From: a bacterium | GTDB taxonomy: Bacteria; Desulfobacterota; DSWW01 | DNA length: 64,000 nt | Direction of reading: 5' to 3' | NCBI GenBank assembly: GCA_028277985.1 | Contig: JANQFG010000045.1 | Location: 1-64,000, forward strand | Shown here: positions 41,719-51,600 of the stretch, one piece after another | Layout of the letters: every line of letters starts with the position of its first letter | Numbering within the stretch: the first letter of the stretch is position 1 | Notes under the pieces: generated by a model | The model's input: the letters and a program-made list of their open reading frames with translations, nothing else | Databases searched by the model: none | Told to the model about the DNA's origin: nothing | Translations under genes and position numbers: made by a program

Positions 41719-44327
41719 TGGATTCCGGATTACTTCGCAGACTTCGAAAGATCGTGGGGAAGGAGCATGTTCGCTCCGGCCCGGCCGATCTGGAAGTCTA
41801 CTCCTACGACGCCTCGCTCGCCAGGGGTCAACCCGGGGCGATTGTCTTCCCTGGGGATACACGGGAGACATCGAAAGTGGTCCGGGCGGCCGCGGAGGCG
41901 GGCGTACCCTGCGTGCCGCGCGGCTTCGGAACCAATCTGTCCGGCGGGAGCGTTGCGCCTGAAGACGGGCTGATCATCTGTTTGTCTCGTCTGAACCGGA
42001 TCCTTTCCATCCAGACGGAGCGACGTTCCGCTCGGGTTCAACCCGGAGTGACGAACCTCGAACTGCAGAACGCCCTCGCCCCTCACCGTTTCTTCTATGC
42101 GCCGGATCCTGCCAGCCAGAAGGTCGCCACCCTGGGCGGGAACGTAGCCGAGAACTCGGGAGGGCCTCGCTGTGTGAAGCACGGCGTCACCAAGAACCAT
42201 ATTCTCGGCCTCGAGATCGTGCTGACGGACGGCGACACCGTCCGCCTGGGCGGACAGGTGCTCGATTCGCCCGGATATGACCTGTGCGGCATCCTCGTAG
42301 GAAGCGAGGGCACACTCGGGATCGTCACAGAGGTTACGGTCAAGATCCTTCCCTTGGCGGAATCCGTGGTGACCCTGCTGGCCGTCTACGACCAGGTAGC
42401 GGATGCAGCTCGCTCCGTCTCGGAGATCATCGCAGAGGGGATCGTGCCTGCATCCCTGGAGATGATGGATGCCCCGGTGATGCGGGCCGTGGAGGAGAGC
42501 TACCCTTGCGGTTACCCGCTGGACGCAGCGGCGGTTCTGATCATCGAGGTGGACGGGCCGGCGGTCGGGCTCAAGGGGCAGGCGGAGAGGATTCGTGACA
42601 TCTGCTCCTCTCAGGGTTGCCGCCAGGTGAGGGAAGCAGGGGATGCGGGGGAGCGAGACCTTCTCTGGGCGGGCAGGCGAGGAGCATTCGGTGCGATCGC
42701 ACGGCTTGCTCCCGGATATCTGGTGGCCGATTGCACGGTTCCGAGGACAAAGATCCCCGAGGCCCTCGAAAGGGTTCGAGCGATCGCAGAGCGACATCAA
42801 CTCTCATACGGGAACGTGTTCCACGCAGGCGACGGGAACCTCCACCCACTGCTCTTCTTCGACTCCCGGGACCCGGACCAGCTGCATCGCGTGCACGAGG
42901 CCGGTCTGGAAATCATGAGGGAGAGCGTTGAACTGGGCGGAACGATCACGGGTGAGCACGGCGTGGGTCTCGAGAAGCTCGGGGCGATGCACCTGATCTT
43001 CTCAGAGGACGACCTGGATGCCCAGCGTGCGGTGCGGCACGCCTTTGATCCTGAACAGCGGCTGAATCCAGGCAAGGCCATTCCGGCTCCTTCCAGAACA
43101 CAACCCACAGAGGAGCGGCCTGATCGGGGAATCCCGGAGACGAAAGAACTCACACCTTCCTCACCGGAGGAGGCGTGCGAGATGGTTTACCAGGCCTTTC
43201 GGGATGGGACGGCACTGCTGCCCGAAGGAGGCGGTCGCTGGCGGGCTTTCGGCAACACGACGGCTCGCGACCTTAAGTCTCTGCGAAGCACGGACCTCAC
43301 ATCGATCATCGAGTACGACCCACCGAACCAGACGATCACCGCAGGAGCCGGGGTCTCGCTTTCGGAGCTTCAGGAAACCCTGAAGCAGCACCGACAATGG
43401 TTGCCCATCAGGCCGTTTCTCGGAAAGTCAACGACCCTTGGCAGCATCCTTTCCCTCGGCGCCTTCGGTCCGGAGCGTTTGCGCTACGGGGCGCCCCGCG
43501 ATCTGCTGCTCGGCCTCCGCTTCGTCTCCGGGACGGGTCACCTCGTTTCGACAGGCGGCAAGGTGGTCAAGAACGTTGCCGGGTACGACCTCGGGCGGCT
43601 GCTTGCCGGTTCGGCCGGAACGCTCGGGCTTCTTACAGAGGTCACACTCCGCCTGTCGGCTCTGCCCGAGTCTTGTTGCGCGGCCCGTGCGGCCGGTCCT
43701 CTGGAGAAGATCTCGGCCGCTGCCGGTGAACTACTGCACTCGAACATCGAGCCGGCATTCGTGGTGGCAACCCCACTCAACGGAGCAGCGCACGGAGTTG
43801 GGTCAGAAACGGAACGGGCGGGCTGGGGCCTCACGGTCGGTATCGAAGGGTTCGGGGAGACCGTGGAAGCCCAGGTGAAACGCTGCGAAGAGCTGTTCAC
43901 GCGGAACGGCCTGGAGGCGGAAAGCCCGGGCCCCTACCCTGTCGAGGATGGGCTCTTCGCGGATACGGACGAAAGCATCCATCGGAGTTCGTTCCTTGTG
44001 CGGGCCGACCTGCCCAACGACAAGGTTCTGGATTTTCTCGAGACAACGGTCCTGGCGACAAAAGCGGAAGGCCTCTTTGCAGACCTTGGATGCGGGAGGG
44101 TGCGTGCGGGAATCTCCGGCCTGTCCGAAGATGACTGGAAGGGGCTGTGCGAACGCGCGAACGATCTGGAAGGACACATCCTCCTCGAGAAGGCGCCGGA
44201 GGACTTCAAGGAGCGGCAAGACGTGTACGGGCCGCATCAAAAGGCGTGGGAGCTCATGCACAGGGTCAAAGAGGCCCTCGATCCGAAGAACATCTTTGCC
44301 CCGGGTCGCCTGCCCGGAAGAAAATAG
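41718..44327 (+). CDS. glcD: Fused glycolate oxidase subunits GlcD-GlcE
   Basis: 869 aa. Residues 1-455 are a full GlcD/D-lactate-dehydrogenase-type FAD protein (PRGFGTNLSGGSVAPEDG, LGGNVAENSGG, HAGDGNLHPLLFF, GTITGEHGVG). After a linker (about 456-480) a second FAD-binding unit of GlcE type follows (LLPEGGGRWRAFGNT, FLGKSTTLGSILSLGAFG, GGKVVKNVAGYDLGRLLAGS, and a last FAPGRLPGRK). In most bacteria these are separate subunits of glycolate oxidase. Its ATG overlaps the stop of the aminotransferase gene and the GlcF gene follows at 36 bases. It oxidises glycolate (or D-lactate) to the 2-oxoacid. Confidence 0.88.
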   Translation: MDSGLLRRLRKIVGKEHVRSGPADLEVYSYDASLARGQPGAIVFPGDTRETSKVVRAAAEAGVPCVPRGFGTNLSGGSVAPEDGLIICLSRLNRILSIQTERRSARVQPGVTNLELQNALAPHRFFYAPDPASQKVATLGGNVAENSGGPRCVKHGVTKNHILGLEIVLTDGDTVRLGGQVLDSPGYDLCGILVGSEGTLGIVTEVTVKILPLAESVVTLLAVYDQVADAARSVSEIIAEGIVPASLEMMDAPVMRAVEESYPCGYPLDAAAVLIIEVDGPAVGLKGQAERIRDICSSQGCRQVREAGDAGERDLLWAGRRGAFGAIARLAPGYLVADCTVPRTKIPEALERVRAIAERHQLSYGNVFHAGDGNLHPLLFFDSRDPDQLHRVHEAGLEIMRESVELGGTITGEHGVGLEKLGAMHLIFSEDDLDAQRAVRHAFDPEQRLNPGKAIPAPSRTQPTEERPDRGIPETKELTPSSPEEACEMVYQAFRDGTALLPEGGGRWRAFGNTTARDLKSLRSTDLTSIIEYDPPNQTITAGAGVSLSELQETLKQHRQWLPIRPFLGKSTTLGSILSLGAFGPERLRYGAPRDLLLGLRFVSGTGHLVSTGGKVVKNVAGYDLGRLLAGSAGTLGLLTEVTLRLSALPESCCAARAAGPLEKISAAAGELLHSNIEPAFVVATPLNGAAHGVGSETERAGWGLTVGIEGFGETVEAQVKRCEELFTRNGLEAESPGPYPVEDGLFADTDESIHRSSFLVRADLPNDKVLDFLETTVLATKAEGLFADLGCGRVRAGISGLSEDDWKGLCERANDLEGHILLEKAPEDFKERQDVYGPHQKAWELMHRVKEALDPKNIFAPGRLPGRK

Positions 44328-44363
44328 GCTTTGCCCTCAGAGGGCGGTTGCGGACATAACGGA

Positions 44364-45623
44364 ATGAAGATAGCTGAACAGGATGAAACGATTGCCCTGT
44401 GCAATCGTTGCGGTTTCTGCCAGGTCGCCTGCCCGACCTTTCGCGCTACCGGGCACGAGTCGGGCGTTGCTCGAGGCAGAGTGGCACTGTTGAGGGCCCT
44501 GAACGAGGGGCGTCTCGAATGGTCCGAGGACCTGGAGGGCCCGCTCTTCGCGTGCCTGCTCTGCGGGGCATGCACGACGAACTGCTTTCCTGCCGTCCCG
44601 ACGGCTGATCTGATCGTCGACGCCAGGGAAGAGTACCTCGACAAGGTAGGCAGAAAACGGATCCACACCCTGTTGTTCGATCAGTTGCTTCCCTACCCCG
44701 AACGCCTCAGAAGGGTGGCAAAGGCGGTTGCCCTTGGAAAGAACAGCGGCCTGTCCAGTGTCGCCCGCGCCCTCGGTCTCCTGCGGATCTTCGGTCGCGA
44801 CTTTCCGAAGAGCGAAAAGATCATTGGACGCATGCCGGGTCATGCGTTGCGCGAGCGATTCCCGGCCGGGGCCCTCCAAGGCCGTGGCAGTGATCTGAAC
44901 ATCGGCTATTTCGTCGGCTGCGGGATGGAAATCATGAACCCCGTCGCGGCCGAGGCCTCCCTCGACCTGCTTCGCGAGGCGGCCCGCGAAGTTCACGTGC
45001 TGGATAACGCCTGCTGCGGCCTGCCTGCCGGGAGCTACGGAGACCGGGAAGCCGCGAGGCGACTCGCGGCCAGGAACCTGGAAATCATCACTGCCCAATC
45101 CCTGGATCTGATCGTCACCGACTGCTCCAGTTGCGCCTCCTTCCTCAAAGAGTATCCGGCCCTGTTCGATGAGGGGGACGGCCTGCACGAAGAATCGAAG
45201 AAGGTCGCATCCAAGGTCCGGGACATGGTGGAGCAGGCTGTTTCCTTTCCTCCCCCCATGATCGAGGAGGCGGAACCGATCATCGTGACCTATCACGATC
45301 CCTGCCATGCCGTGAGAGGACAGAACCTGGTCGAGCCTCCCAGAGAGGTTCTCCAATCCCTTTCAGGGGTCGAATACAGGGAAATGCCGGAGGCGGATTG
45401 GTGTTGTGGAGGGGCGGGCTCCTACGCCCTGTCCCATTTCGAAACCGCAATGAAGGTACTGGAACGGAAGATAGACAATGTGGAGAAGGCCGGGGCCAAC
45501 GTGCTCGCCACTTCCTGCCCTGCCTGCATCATCCAACTCTCCTACGGGGTCCGACGGCGCAAGCTCCCGATCCGGGTCTGCCACCTCTCAGAGTTGCTCC
45601 GCGAACGACTCCCTCGGACGTGA
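44364..45623 (+). CDS. glcF: Glycolate oxidase iron-sulfur subunit
   Basis: 419 aa from the ATG at 44364; a TTG at 44331 is an alternative, and neither has a strong ribosome site. N-terminal cysteine sets CNRCGFCQVACP and CLLCGACTTNCFP bind two [4Fe-4S] clusters. Two CCG domains follow: FVGCGMEIMNP...NACCGLPAGS...TDCSSCASFL and YHDPCHAVR...DWCCGGAGSY...TSCPACIIQL. It takes electrons from the fused GlcD-GlcE flavoprotein and passes them toward the quinone pool. Third gene of the glyoxylate/glycolate operon. Confidence 0.88.
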   Translation: MKIAEQDETIALCNRCGFCQVACPTFRATGHESGVARGRVALLRALNEGRLEWSEDLEGPLFACLLCGACTTNCFPAVPTADLIVDAREEYLDKVGRKRIHTLLFDQLLPYPERLRRVAKAVALGKNSGLSSVARALGLLRIFGRDFPKSEKIIGRMPGHALRERFPAGALQGRGSDLNIGYFVGCGMEIMNPVAAEASLDLLREAAREVHVLDNACCGLPAGSYGDREAARRLAARNLEIITAQSLDLIVTDCSSCASFLKEYPALFDEGDGLHEESKKVASKVRDMVEQAVSFPPPMIEEAEPIIVTYHDPCHAVRGQNLVEPPREVLQSLSGVEYREMPEADWCCGGAGSYALSHFETAMKVLERKIDNVEKAGANVLATSCPACIIQLSYGVRRRKLPIRVCHLSELLRERLPRT

Positions 45624-45713
45624 CCTCTTATCTTCTGTGCTTGTTTGTCGGCCGGCAGTCCCCGGTCACCAAACGTCGCCCCTCGGGTCCGTTGTGCCGC
45701 CCGTGCCCGGCCC

Positions 45714-45757
45714 AAAAAAAAGTGCCGGGAACCTTCTTCCAAAGGGTTTCCCGGCAC
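45714..45757 (-). terminator. Strong intrinsic terminator of the small membrane protein gene
   Basis: Stem GTGCCGGGAA (45722-45731) with TTCCCGGCAC (45748-45757), 16-base loop; on the minus strand the stem is followed by a run of eight T. It lies 58 bases beyond the stop of the leftward small gene and may also stop leftover transcription from the glycolate operon. Confidence 0.85.
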
Positions 45758-45815
45758 CATTTTGCCGACGTTTTGTTGCAGGCAAGTCTTCAGGTGAGTC
45801 TTGTCGTACCCCGAC

Positions 45816-46025
45816 CTAGAAGAGTCCGGTTCCGACCATCTGGTAACTCTGTAGGGCTTTGTAGAACGCGAACACCGTCCATCCCAGAACGGTCAGGGTA
45901 GCTGCAGCCAACCCGACTTCTGCGAGCGTCTCCCTGACGGTTGCCTTCTCCAGCCATGACTGAACGGCTTCCCATTCTATTTGAACTCCTTGATCCATAT
46001 GTCCTTGGGCTGTCCTCTGCTGCAT
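45816..46025 (-). CDS. Small single-pass membrane protein of unknown function
   Basis: 69 aa. An excellent site (AAAGGAGGAAA) precedes the ATG. The first ~35 residues are soluble and charged (QGVQIEWEAVQSWLEKATVRETL); one hydrophobic helix follows (AEVGLAAATLTVLGWTVFAFY, about 36-56), and a short tail ends QMVGTGLF. No known family recognised. The gene has its own consensus-like promoter, an operator-like palindrome and an intrinsic terminator, so it is a complete one-gene unit. It lies divergently from the TetR gene at the head of the efflux operon. Confidence 0.72.
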   Translation of the reverse strand: MQQRTAQGHMDQGVQIEWEAVQSWLEKATVRETLAEVGLAAATLTVLGWTVFAFYKALQSYQMVGTGLF

Positions 46026-46165
46026 GATGCTTTCCTCCTTTGAAGCCGGCGGTATTGCCCGTTATGATTTCTGGCTGTTCCTTTCTATTTCATCAGATCG
46101 GAAAAAGCCTGCCATTCCTTTAGGTATTTTTATTTAACGATATCAAAAAGTTTAGATGAAAGAAG

Positions 46166-46190
46166 AATGAATAATGATTCATTATTCATT
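46166..46190. promoter_or_regulatory. Palindromic operator-like site at the small gene's transcription start
   Basis: AATGAATAAT, five bases, ATTATTCATT: a perfect 10-bp inverted repeat placed at and just after the predicted start of the leftward transcript (about 46184). A regulator bound here would block the promoter. Confidence 0.55.
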
Positions 46191-46219
46191 ATTGTAGCCA
46201 TCCTGACGCGCCATGTCAA
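46191..46219 (-). promoter_or_regulatory. Strong sigma-70 promoter for the small membrane protein gene
   Basis: On the minus strand: TTGACA (46219-46214), 17-base spacer, TACAAT (5 of 6, 46196-46191). Leader of about 160 bases to the ATG. Confidence 0.78.
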
Positions 46220-46291
46220 GCCCCTTTGGGCTATTTTCCAGGCGGCCCCGATCCGAGCCCCCTTCCGGACGGGGGGGGGTCGGGCAAGACC

Positions 46292-46313
46292 CCCGATACC
46301 TGATCCCTGCCAT
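46292..46313. repeat. Short CCTGATCCCTG-type tract
   Basis: CCCCGATACCTGATCCCTGCC, preceded by a run of nine G. A shorter relative of the tracts at 13871, 23619 and 28276. Confidence 0.35.
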
Positions 46314-46321
46314 TTACGTTC

Positions 46322-46350
46322 TTGACATCCTGAACCGATATTCATAATAT
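46322..46350 (+). promoter_or_regulatory. Sigma-70 promoter of the tetR-efflux operon
   Basis: TTGACA (46322-46327), 17-base spacer, TAATAT (46345-46350). The start point would be near 46357, inside palindromic operator sequence, which suits autorepression by the TetR protein. Confidence 0.65.
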
Positions 46351-46383
46351 CGAATATTCGATCTACTAATAGAATGAATATTC
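46337..46383. promoter_or_regulatory. Candidate TetR operator cluster
   Basis: Three palindromes overlap the promoter: GATATT-CAT-AATATC (46337-46351), CGAATATTCG (46351-46360) and GAATATTC (46376-46383). The shared GAATATTC core and position over -10 and start point suggest the binding site of the TetR protein encoded next. Confidence 0.6.
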
Positions 46384-46403
46384 TAGTCGGAGGGATAACC
46401 AGC

Positions 46404-47081
46404 TTGGCACCGTCACTACCCTCAAACGGCACGGATCGGCGGGACCCGGAGGAAAGGCTGCCGAGAAAAGAGCGGGAACGGCAACGTCGTCAGAGGGAAT
46501 TCCTGACGACGGCCGAAGAGGTGTTCTCCCGGAAAGGCTTCCACAGCACCACGATTCAGGAGATCTCCGAGAGGTCCGAGTTCGCGGTGGGCAGCATCTA
46601 CCACATGTTCCGGAACAAGGACGAGATCTATGCAGCCATCCTCGAGATGAGAATGGAGGAGTACCTTACTCTCCTCGAAGAAGTGATCGAGGATTGCCGA
46701 GACCCGGTCGAGAAGGTACGCACCCTGATCGAGACCAAATTCCGGTTCTTCTCGGACCACAAGCCCTTTCTACGGCTCTTCCTGGATACCACGTTCGGAT
46801 CGGACGAGAACGTCCGATTCAACGGTGTGGAGCAGCTCGTGGAGAGGTACGAGGGCTATCTCAAACTCCTGGCCGGAATCTTCGAGGAAGGCATCCGGAA
46901 GAAGCTCTTTGCCGGAAACGACCCGATCGGGATGGCCCTGGCCATGGAGGGGATGGTTCGATCCTTTACCACCTATATGATCCGGCACGAAGAGGACGGT
47001 GCTCCCCTGCCGGAATTCTCCACCATCCGGGAGATCCTTCTCCAGGGCATCCTGAATACGAACAAGAACAGGAAGAAATGA
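46404..47081 (+). CDS. TetR-family repressor of the efflux operon
   Basis: 225 aa if translation starts at the TTG at 46404, which has CGGAGGG nine bases ahead; an in-frame ATG at 46374 lies inside the operator and has no ribosome site. The helix-turn-helix spans residues about 30-75 (FLTTAEEVFSRKGFHSTTIQEISERSEFAVGSIYHMFRNKDEIY). The C-terminal ligand domain (FLRLFLDTTFGSDEN) is like AcrR-type regulators. Its stop overlaps the start of the outer-membrane factor gene, so repressor and pump are one transcript. Expected to sense pump substrates and release the GAATATTC operators. Confidence 0.87.
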   Translation: MAPSLPSNGTDRRDPEERLPRKERERQRRQREFLTTAEEVFSRKGFHSTTIQEISERSEFAVGSIYHMFRNKDEIYAAILEMRMEEYLTLLEEVIEDCRDPVEKVRTLIETKFRFFSDHKPFLRLFLDTTFGSDENVRFNGVEQLVERYEGYLKLLAGIFEEGIRKKLFAGNDPIGMALAMEGMVRSFTTYMIRHEEDGAPLPEFSTIREILLQGILNTNKNRKK

Positions 47082-48613
47082 TGGAAAGCAGAACGAGGAT
47101 TCTTCTCATTTTCGCGACCCTGTGCCTGGTCCAGGGGTTCTCGGCGTGCGCTTCCCGTAATGCGCTGGTCAAGGATATCCGGGAGACCCGGACGGCTGCA
47201 TACAATGAGTGGATGAAGATGCGGCAGACCCAGGAGGAGTCAGAGGTCGGGATCAGCGGGAAGCTTAGCATGGAGGATGCCGTCAAGCTTTCGATCCTCC
47301 AGAACAAGACACTGCAGGCGACCCTTCAGGAGAGAGAGATCGCCCGGGGCAAGGTTGTAGAATCCTACCAGGCGGCGCTGCCCACGGTGAGCGCCGCGGG
47401 CACCTACACCCGCCTCGACAAGGTCAGTTCCTTCAATTTGGATTTGGGGGAGTTGGGGGAGATGCTGGATATAGAGGGAGGGCCGATCACCCTCGGAGAT
47501 GTGGACAACTATTCTGTGGAACTCAGCGTCTCACAGCCCCTCTTCAGGGGGGGTGCCATCGGAGCCGCCCTGCGCGCGGCCAAGCTCGCCGAGCTCCTGA
47601 GCGACGAAGTGGTCCGCTCCGCGCTGCAGGGAACCATCTTCGAGGTCGCCCTCGCCTACTACGACGCCCTCCTGTTCCAGCACCAGTACGAGGTGAACGA
47701 AGATGCGGTCCGCTCGGCCACGGTCCACCTAGAGGACGTGGTGACGAAGAGGAAGCTCGGGGTGGCCTCGGATTACGATGTCCTTAGAGCAGAGGTGGAT
47801 GTCACCAATTTCCGAGCCGAGATGATCAAGCAGAAGAACAACGTGGATCTGGCGAAGAGTCGCCTCCTGAAGGCGATGGGCGTTCTCCAGAAGGGGGACA
47901 TCGAACTGGCCGGAGAGCTCGAATACCGGCCCATGAGACCCGTCCTGGAGGAGTCCTTGAGGATCGCCCATGAAAACCGGCCGGACCTCTATCAGGCGGA
48001 GCTGGATGTGAGACTCCAGAGAGAGGCGTTGCGAGTCGCCAAGAGCCAGTATTGGCCTCAAATCGACGCCTTCTTCAACGAGTTGTGGGGGAAGCCCGAT
48101 CCGAGTTCCGCGACGACCAATGAATGGGGCGACACCTGGAACGCAGGCGTGTCGGTACGCCTGTCGATCTTCGACGGCCTGGGACGGGAAGGCCGCGTCC
48201 ACCAGCAGAAGGCCACGCTGGCCCAGAGCCGCTACCGCCTGGCAAACACCCAGGAACAGGCCTTTCTGGAGATCCGTCAGGCCCTGCTCACCCTGAGGAA
48301 CGCAGAAGAGTTTGTCGAGTCCCAGAAACTCAACCGTACCCGAGCCGCGGAGGGGCTTCGCCTCGCCGAGGTTGGGTATCGGGAGGGGATCGCCTCTGAG
48401 GTCGAGGTCTCGGATGCGCGCTCCGCACTCACGACCGCAAGAGGCCTCTATTACGAGTCCGTACACGGTCACGCCGTCAGCCGCCTCAACCTCCAGCTTG
48501 CCATGGGAACCCTCGGACCCAAGCCGGGAGAAGGCAGTGAGGGCAGCAAGTACGTGCCCGATGAGTTGTTACTCGGCGGCACCGTGACCGAACCCGGACA
48601 GCCGAAACCATAG
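47078..48613 (+). CDS. TolC-family outer-membrane efflux lipoprotein
   Basis: 511 aa. The lipoprotein signal is ILLIFATLCLVQGFSAC, with the lipidated cysteine at about residue 24. The body has the duplicated outer-membrane-efflux pattern: LSILQNKTLQATLQEREIARGKVVESYQAALPTVSAAGTY, then ALAYYDALLF, and later VRLSIFDGLGREGRVHQQKATLAQSRYRLANTQEQAFLEIRQAL, helices that form the periplasmic tunnel. It starts with tandem ATGs (47078 or 47081) overlapping the tetR stop. It precedes the RND pump gene by 39 bases and completes a tripartite exporter. Confidence 0.88.
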   Translation: MMESRTRILLIFATLCLVQGFSACASRNALVKDIRETRTAAYNEWMKMRQTQEESEVGISGKLSMEDAVKLSILQNKTLQATLQEREIARGKVVESYQAALPTVSAAGTYTRLDKVSSFNLDLGELGEMLDIEGGPITLGDVDNYSVELSVSQPLFRGGAIGAALRAAKLAELLSDEVVRSALQGTIFEVALAYYDALLFQHQYEVNEDAVRSATVHLEDVVTKRKLGVASDYDVLRAEVDVTNFRAEMIKQKNNVDLAKSRLLKAMGVLQKGDIELAGELEYRPMRPVLEESLRIAHENRPDLYQAELDVRLQREALRVAKSQYWPQIDAFFNELWGKPDPSSATTNEWGDTWNAGVSVRLSIFDGLGREGRVHQQKATLAQSRYRLANTQEQAFLEIRQALLTLRNAEEFVESQKLNRTRAAEGLRLAEVGYREGIASEVEVSDARSALTTARGLYYESVHGHAVSRLNLQLAMGTLGPKPGEGSEGSKYVPDELLLGGTVTEPGQPKP

Positions 48614-48652
48614 ATGCGAAGAACCGGAACCGAACAATCTTGAGGAACCCAG

Positions 48653-51600
48653 ATGCTTCTCTCTGATACTGCTATCCGACGGCCCGTGACCACCCTGGTC
48701 GCAATGGCGGCCATGATCGTCTTCGGCTGGATCGCTTTCCAGAACATGGGCCTCGACCTGTTTCCCGAGGTGGATTTCCCCTACGTATCCGTTACCACCA
48801 CGCTCATCGGGGCGAGTCCCGAGGTCATCGACATGGATGTCACGGACGTCCTCGAGGAGCAGATTACGACCATCGAGGGAATCAAGTCGGTCAGCTCTTC
48901 GAGTTACTCGGGTATGTCCAGGATCTTCGTGGAGTTCGAGCTCGACAAGGACGTGGACGTGGCCGCCCAGGAAGTCCGCGCCAAGGTGAACCTTGCCGAG
49001 CGGGACCTGCCGGATGACGTGGACAAGCCGATCGTGGACAAGGTCGACATGGCGGCCCAGGCGATCATGTGGATCGCCGTGTCGAGCCGGGGCGACTACC
49101 CGCGCCTGGCCCATTTCGCCGACAAGGTAGCCAAGGAGAGGCTCCAGGCGATCCGGGGCGTGGGCAGAGTACAGACGGCAGGGTTGCGCGAGCGCGAGAT
49201 CCGTGTCTGGCTGGATCCGAAGAGGTTGGAAGCGAGAGGGCTTTCGCCCCAGGATGTGGTCGGAGCCATCCAACTCAAGCACGTGGAATTACCCGGAGGC
49301 CGGATCGAGAGACTCGACAAGGAGTTCACTGTCAAGATCGAGGGAGAGTACAGGTCGGTCGAGGAATTGAGGGGCCTCGTCATCTCATCCCGTGAAGGTG
49401 CCGTTACCCGCCTTCGCGACGTGGCGAAGGTTGTCGACGACAAGGAAGACCTTCGAACCGTGGCCCGCTTTACCGGCGTGCCTACCATCGGCCTCGGGAT
49501 TCAGAAGCAGTCCGGAACCAACACGGTTGAAGTGGCCCGACGTGTAAAGGCCGTGGTCGAAGAGATGCGGAAGACCGTTCCCGAGGGAATTCACCTGGAT
49601 ATCGGCTATGACGCCTCCGAGTTCATCGAGGCGTCCATGGAGGGCGTGCAGGTCGACATTCTGTTCGGTGTGCTGCTCACATCCCTGATCATGCTCATGT
49701 TCCTCCGGAATGTTCGGATTACCTTGATCAGCGTGGTTGCCATCCCGATCTCGCTCATCGGCGGGTTCGTCATCATGTACGCCATGGACTTCACCATCAA
49801 CAACCTGAGCATGATGGGCATGTCGCTTGCCGTGGGCATGGTCATCGACGATGCGATCGTGGTGCTCGAAAACATCTTCCGCCATGTGGAGGAGGGGGCA
49901 CCTCCGATGGAGGCGGCGAGCCGGGGCACCTCCGAAGTGGGCCTGGCGGTGATCGCGGCCACATCGTCGATTGCGGCCGTGTTCATACCTGTGGCCTTCA
50001 TGAAGGGGATCGTGGGACGATTCTTCTACCAGTTCGGCCTCACCGTGGCGGTCACGATCGCGATTTCCGCCATCGTCTCCCTGACCCTCACCCCCATGCT
50101 CTGTTCCCGGCTGCTCAGGAAGGAAACGGTGCGCCACCCCTTGTATCTCAAACTCGAGAGGGGCTTTGAATCCCTCGAATCGGCCTATCGAGTTGTCCTG
50201 GGCTGGGTCACGCGACACAGGTTCGTGACCGTCCTGATCGCCCTGGCCGCGTTCGGAGCCGGCATGGCGCTGACTCCGTTTATCGGCAAGGAGTTCAACA
50301 CCCAGGACGACGAGGGGCGCTTCATGCTTCGCTTCGAGATGCCGACCGGCACATCCATCTATGAAACCGAGGAAAGGCTGAGGAAGGTGGAGCACGTGGT
50401 GTTCAGCCAGCCCGAGGTGAAGAGCGCATTTGCCGCCATAGGGATGATGGGGGGCGAAGTGAACAGGGGAATCATGGTCGTCAACATGGTCCCTAGGCGG
50501 GAACGGGACATTCATCAGGCCGATTTCATGCGTCGCGTGCGCGGCTTGCTCGGGGCATATGAAGACATGACTTCTTCTGTTGAATACATATCCATAACCG
50601 GGGGACGACGCGAGACGGATATCGAGTATATCGTGCAGGGGCCCGAGGTTTCGGAACTGGCGGAGATCAGTAGCAAGATCCTCCCGGCACTGGAGGCTCT
50701 CGGCGGCTTCGTGGACGTGGACACCGACCTGCGAATCACCAAACCCGAGGTCAAGGTCTTCATCGACCGCGGACTGGCGGACGACCTCGGAGTGGACGTG
50801 CGCACCATATCCCAGAACATCTACACCCTTTTTGGCGGGATCGATGCAGGCAAGTACAAGGAAGGTGGGGAACGATACGACATCCGGGTACGGGCCCTGC
50901 CCACGGACCGCGACAACCCGGACGACCTTTACCAGCTCTCGGTTCGTGCCCTTGGAGGAAGCCTGGTCAAGGCCCCGAACCTTCTGAATGTCGAGGTCGG
51001 CCAGGGACCCAACGTGATCAACCGGTTCAATCGGCGCCGGGCCATCACGCTCTACATGAATCTCGATGAAAAGCCCTTGGGCCAGGCCATGGAAGAGCTT
51101 GAGAAGACGGTCTACGAGTTGCTCCCGAAGGACGGGAAATGGGGGACGGCCACGACCGGACGCACCCGGGCCTTCCAGGAGACTTTCGTCTACATGGGCT
51201 ATGCCATGATCGTCGCCGTGTTGATCATCTATATGGTTCTCGCGGCACAGTTCGAGTCTTTTGTTCACCCTTTCACGGTCATGCTGGCTCTTCCTCTGTG
51301 CGTCATCGGCGTGTTCGGGCTCCTGCTCCTTACCGGGAACACCCTGAACATCATGTCCTATATAGGGATGATCATGCTGATGGGCATCGTTACGAAGAAC
51401 TCGATCCTTCTTGTGGACTACACGAATCAGTTGCGCAGCCGCGGCGTGGACAAGCTGGAGGCCGTGCTGGAGGCCGGACCCAGGCGGTTCCGTCCGATCC
51501 TGATGACAGCCGGCTCCACGATCATCGCCGTCCTTCCCGTAGCGCTGGGAATGAGCGAGGGAGGCGGGTCACGAGCCCCCATGGCGATTGCGGTCATCGG

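Noticed and set aside
49385..51268. A 627-codon open frame on the minus strand opposite the RND pump
   Set aside because: His/Gln-rich shadow of the pump frame without ribosome site or motifs.
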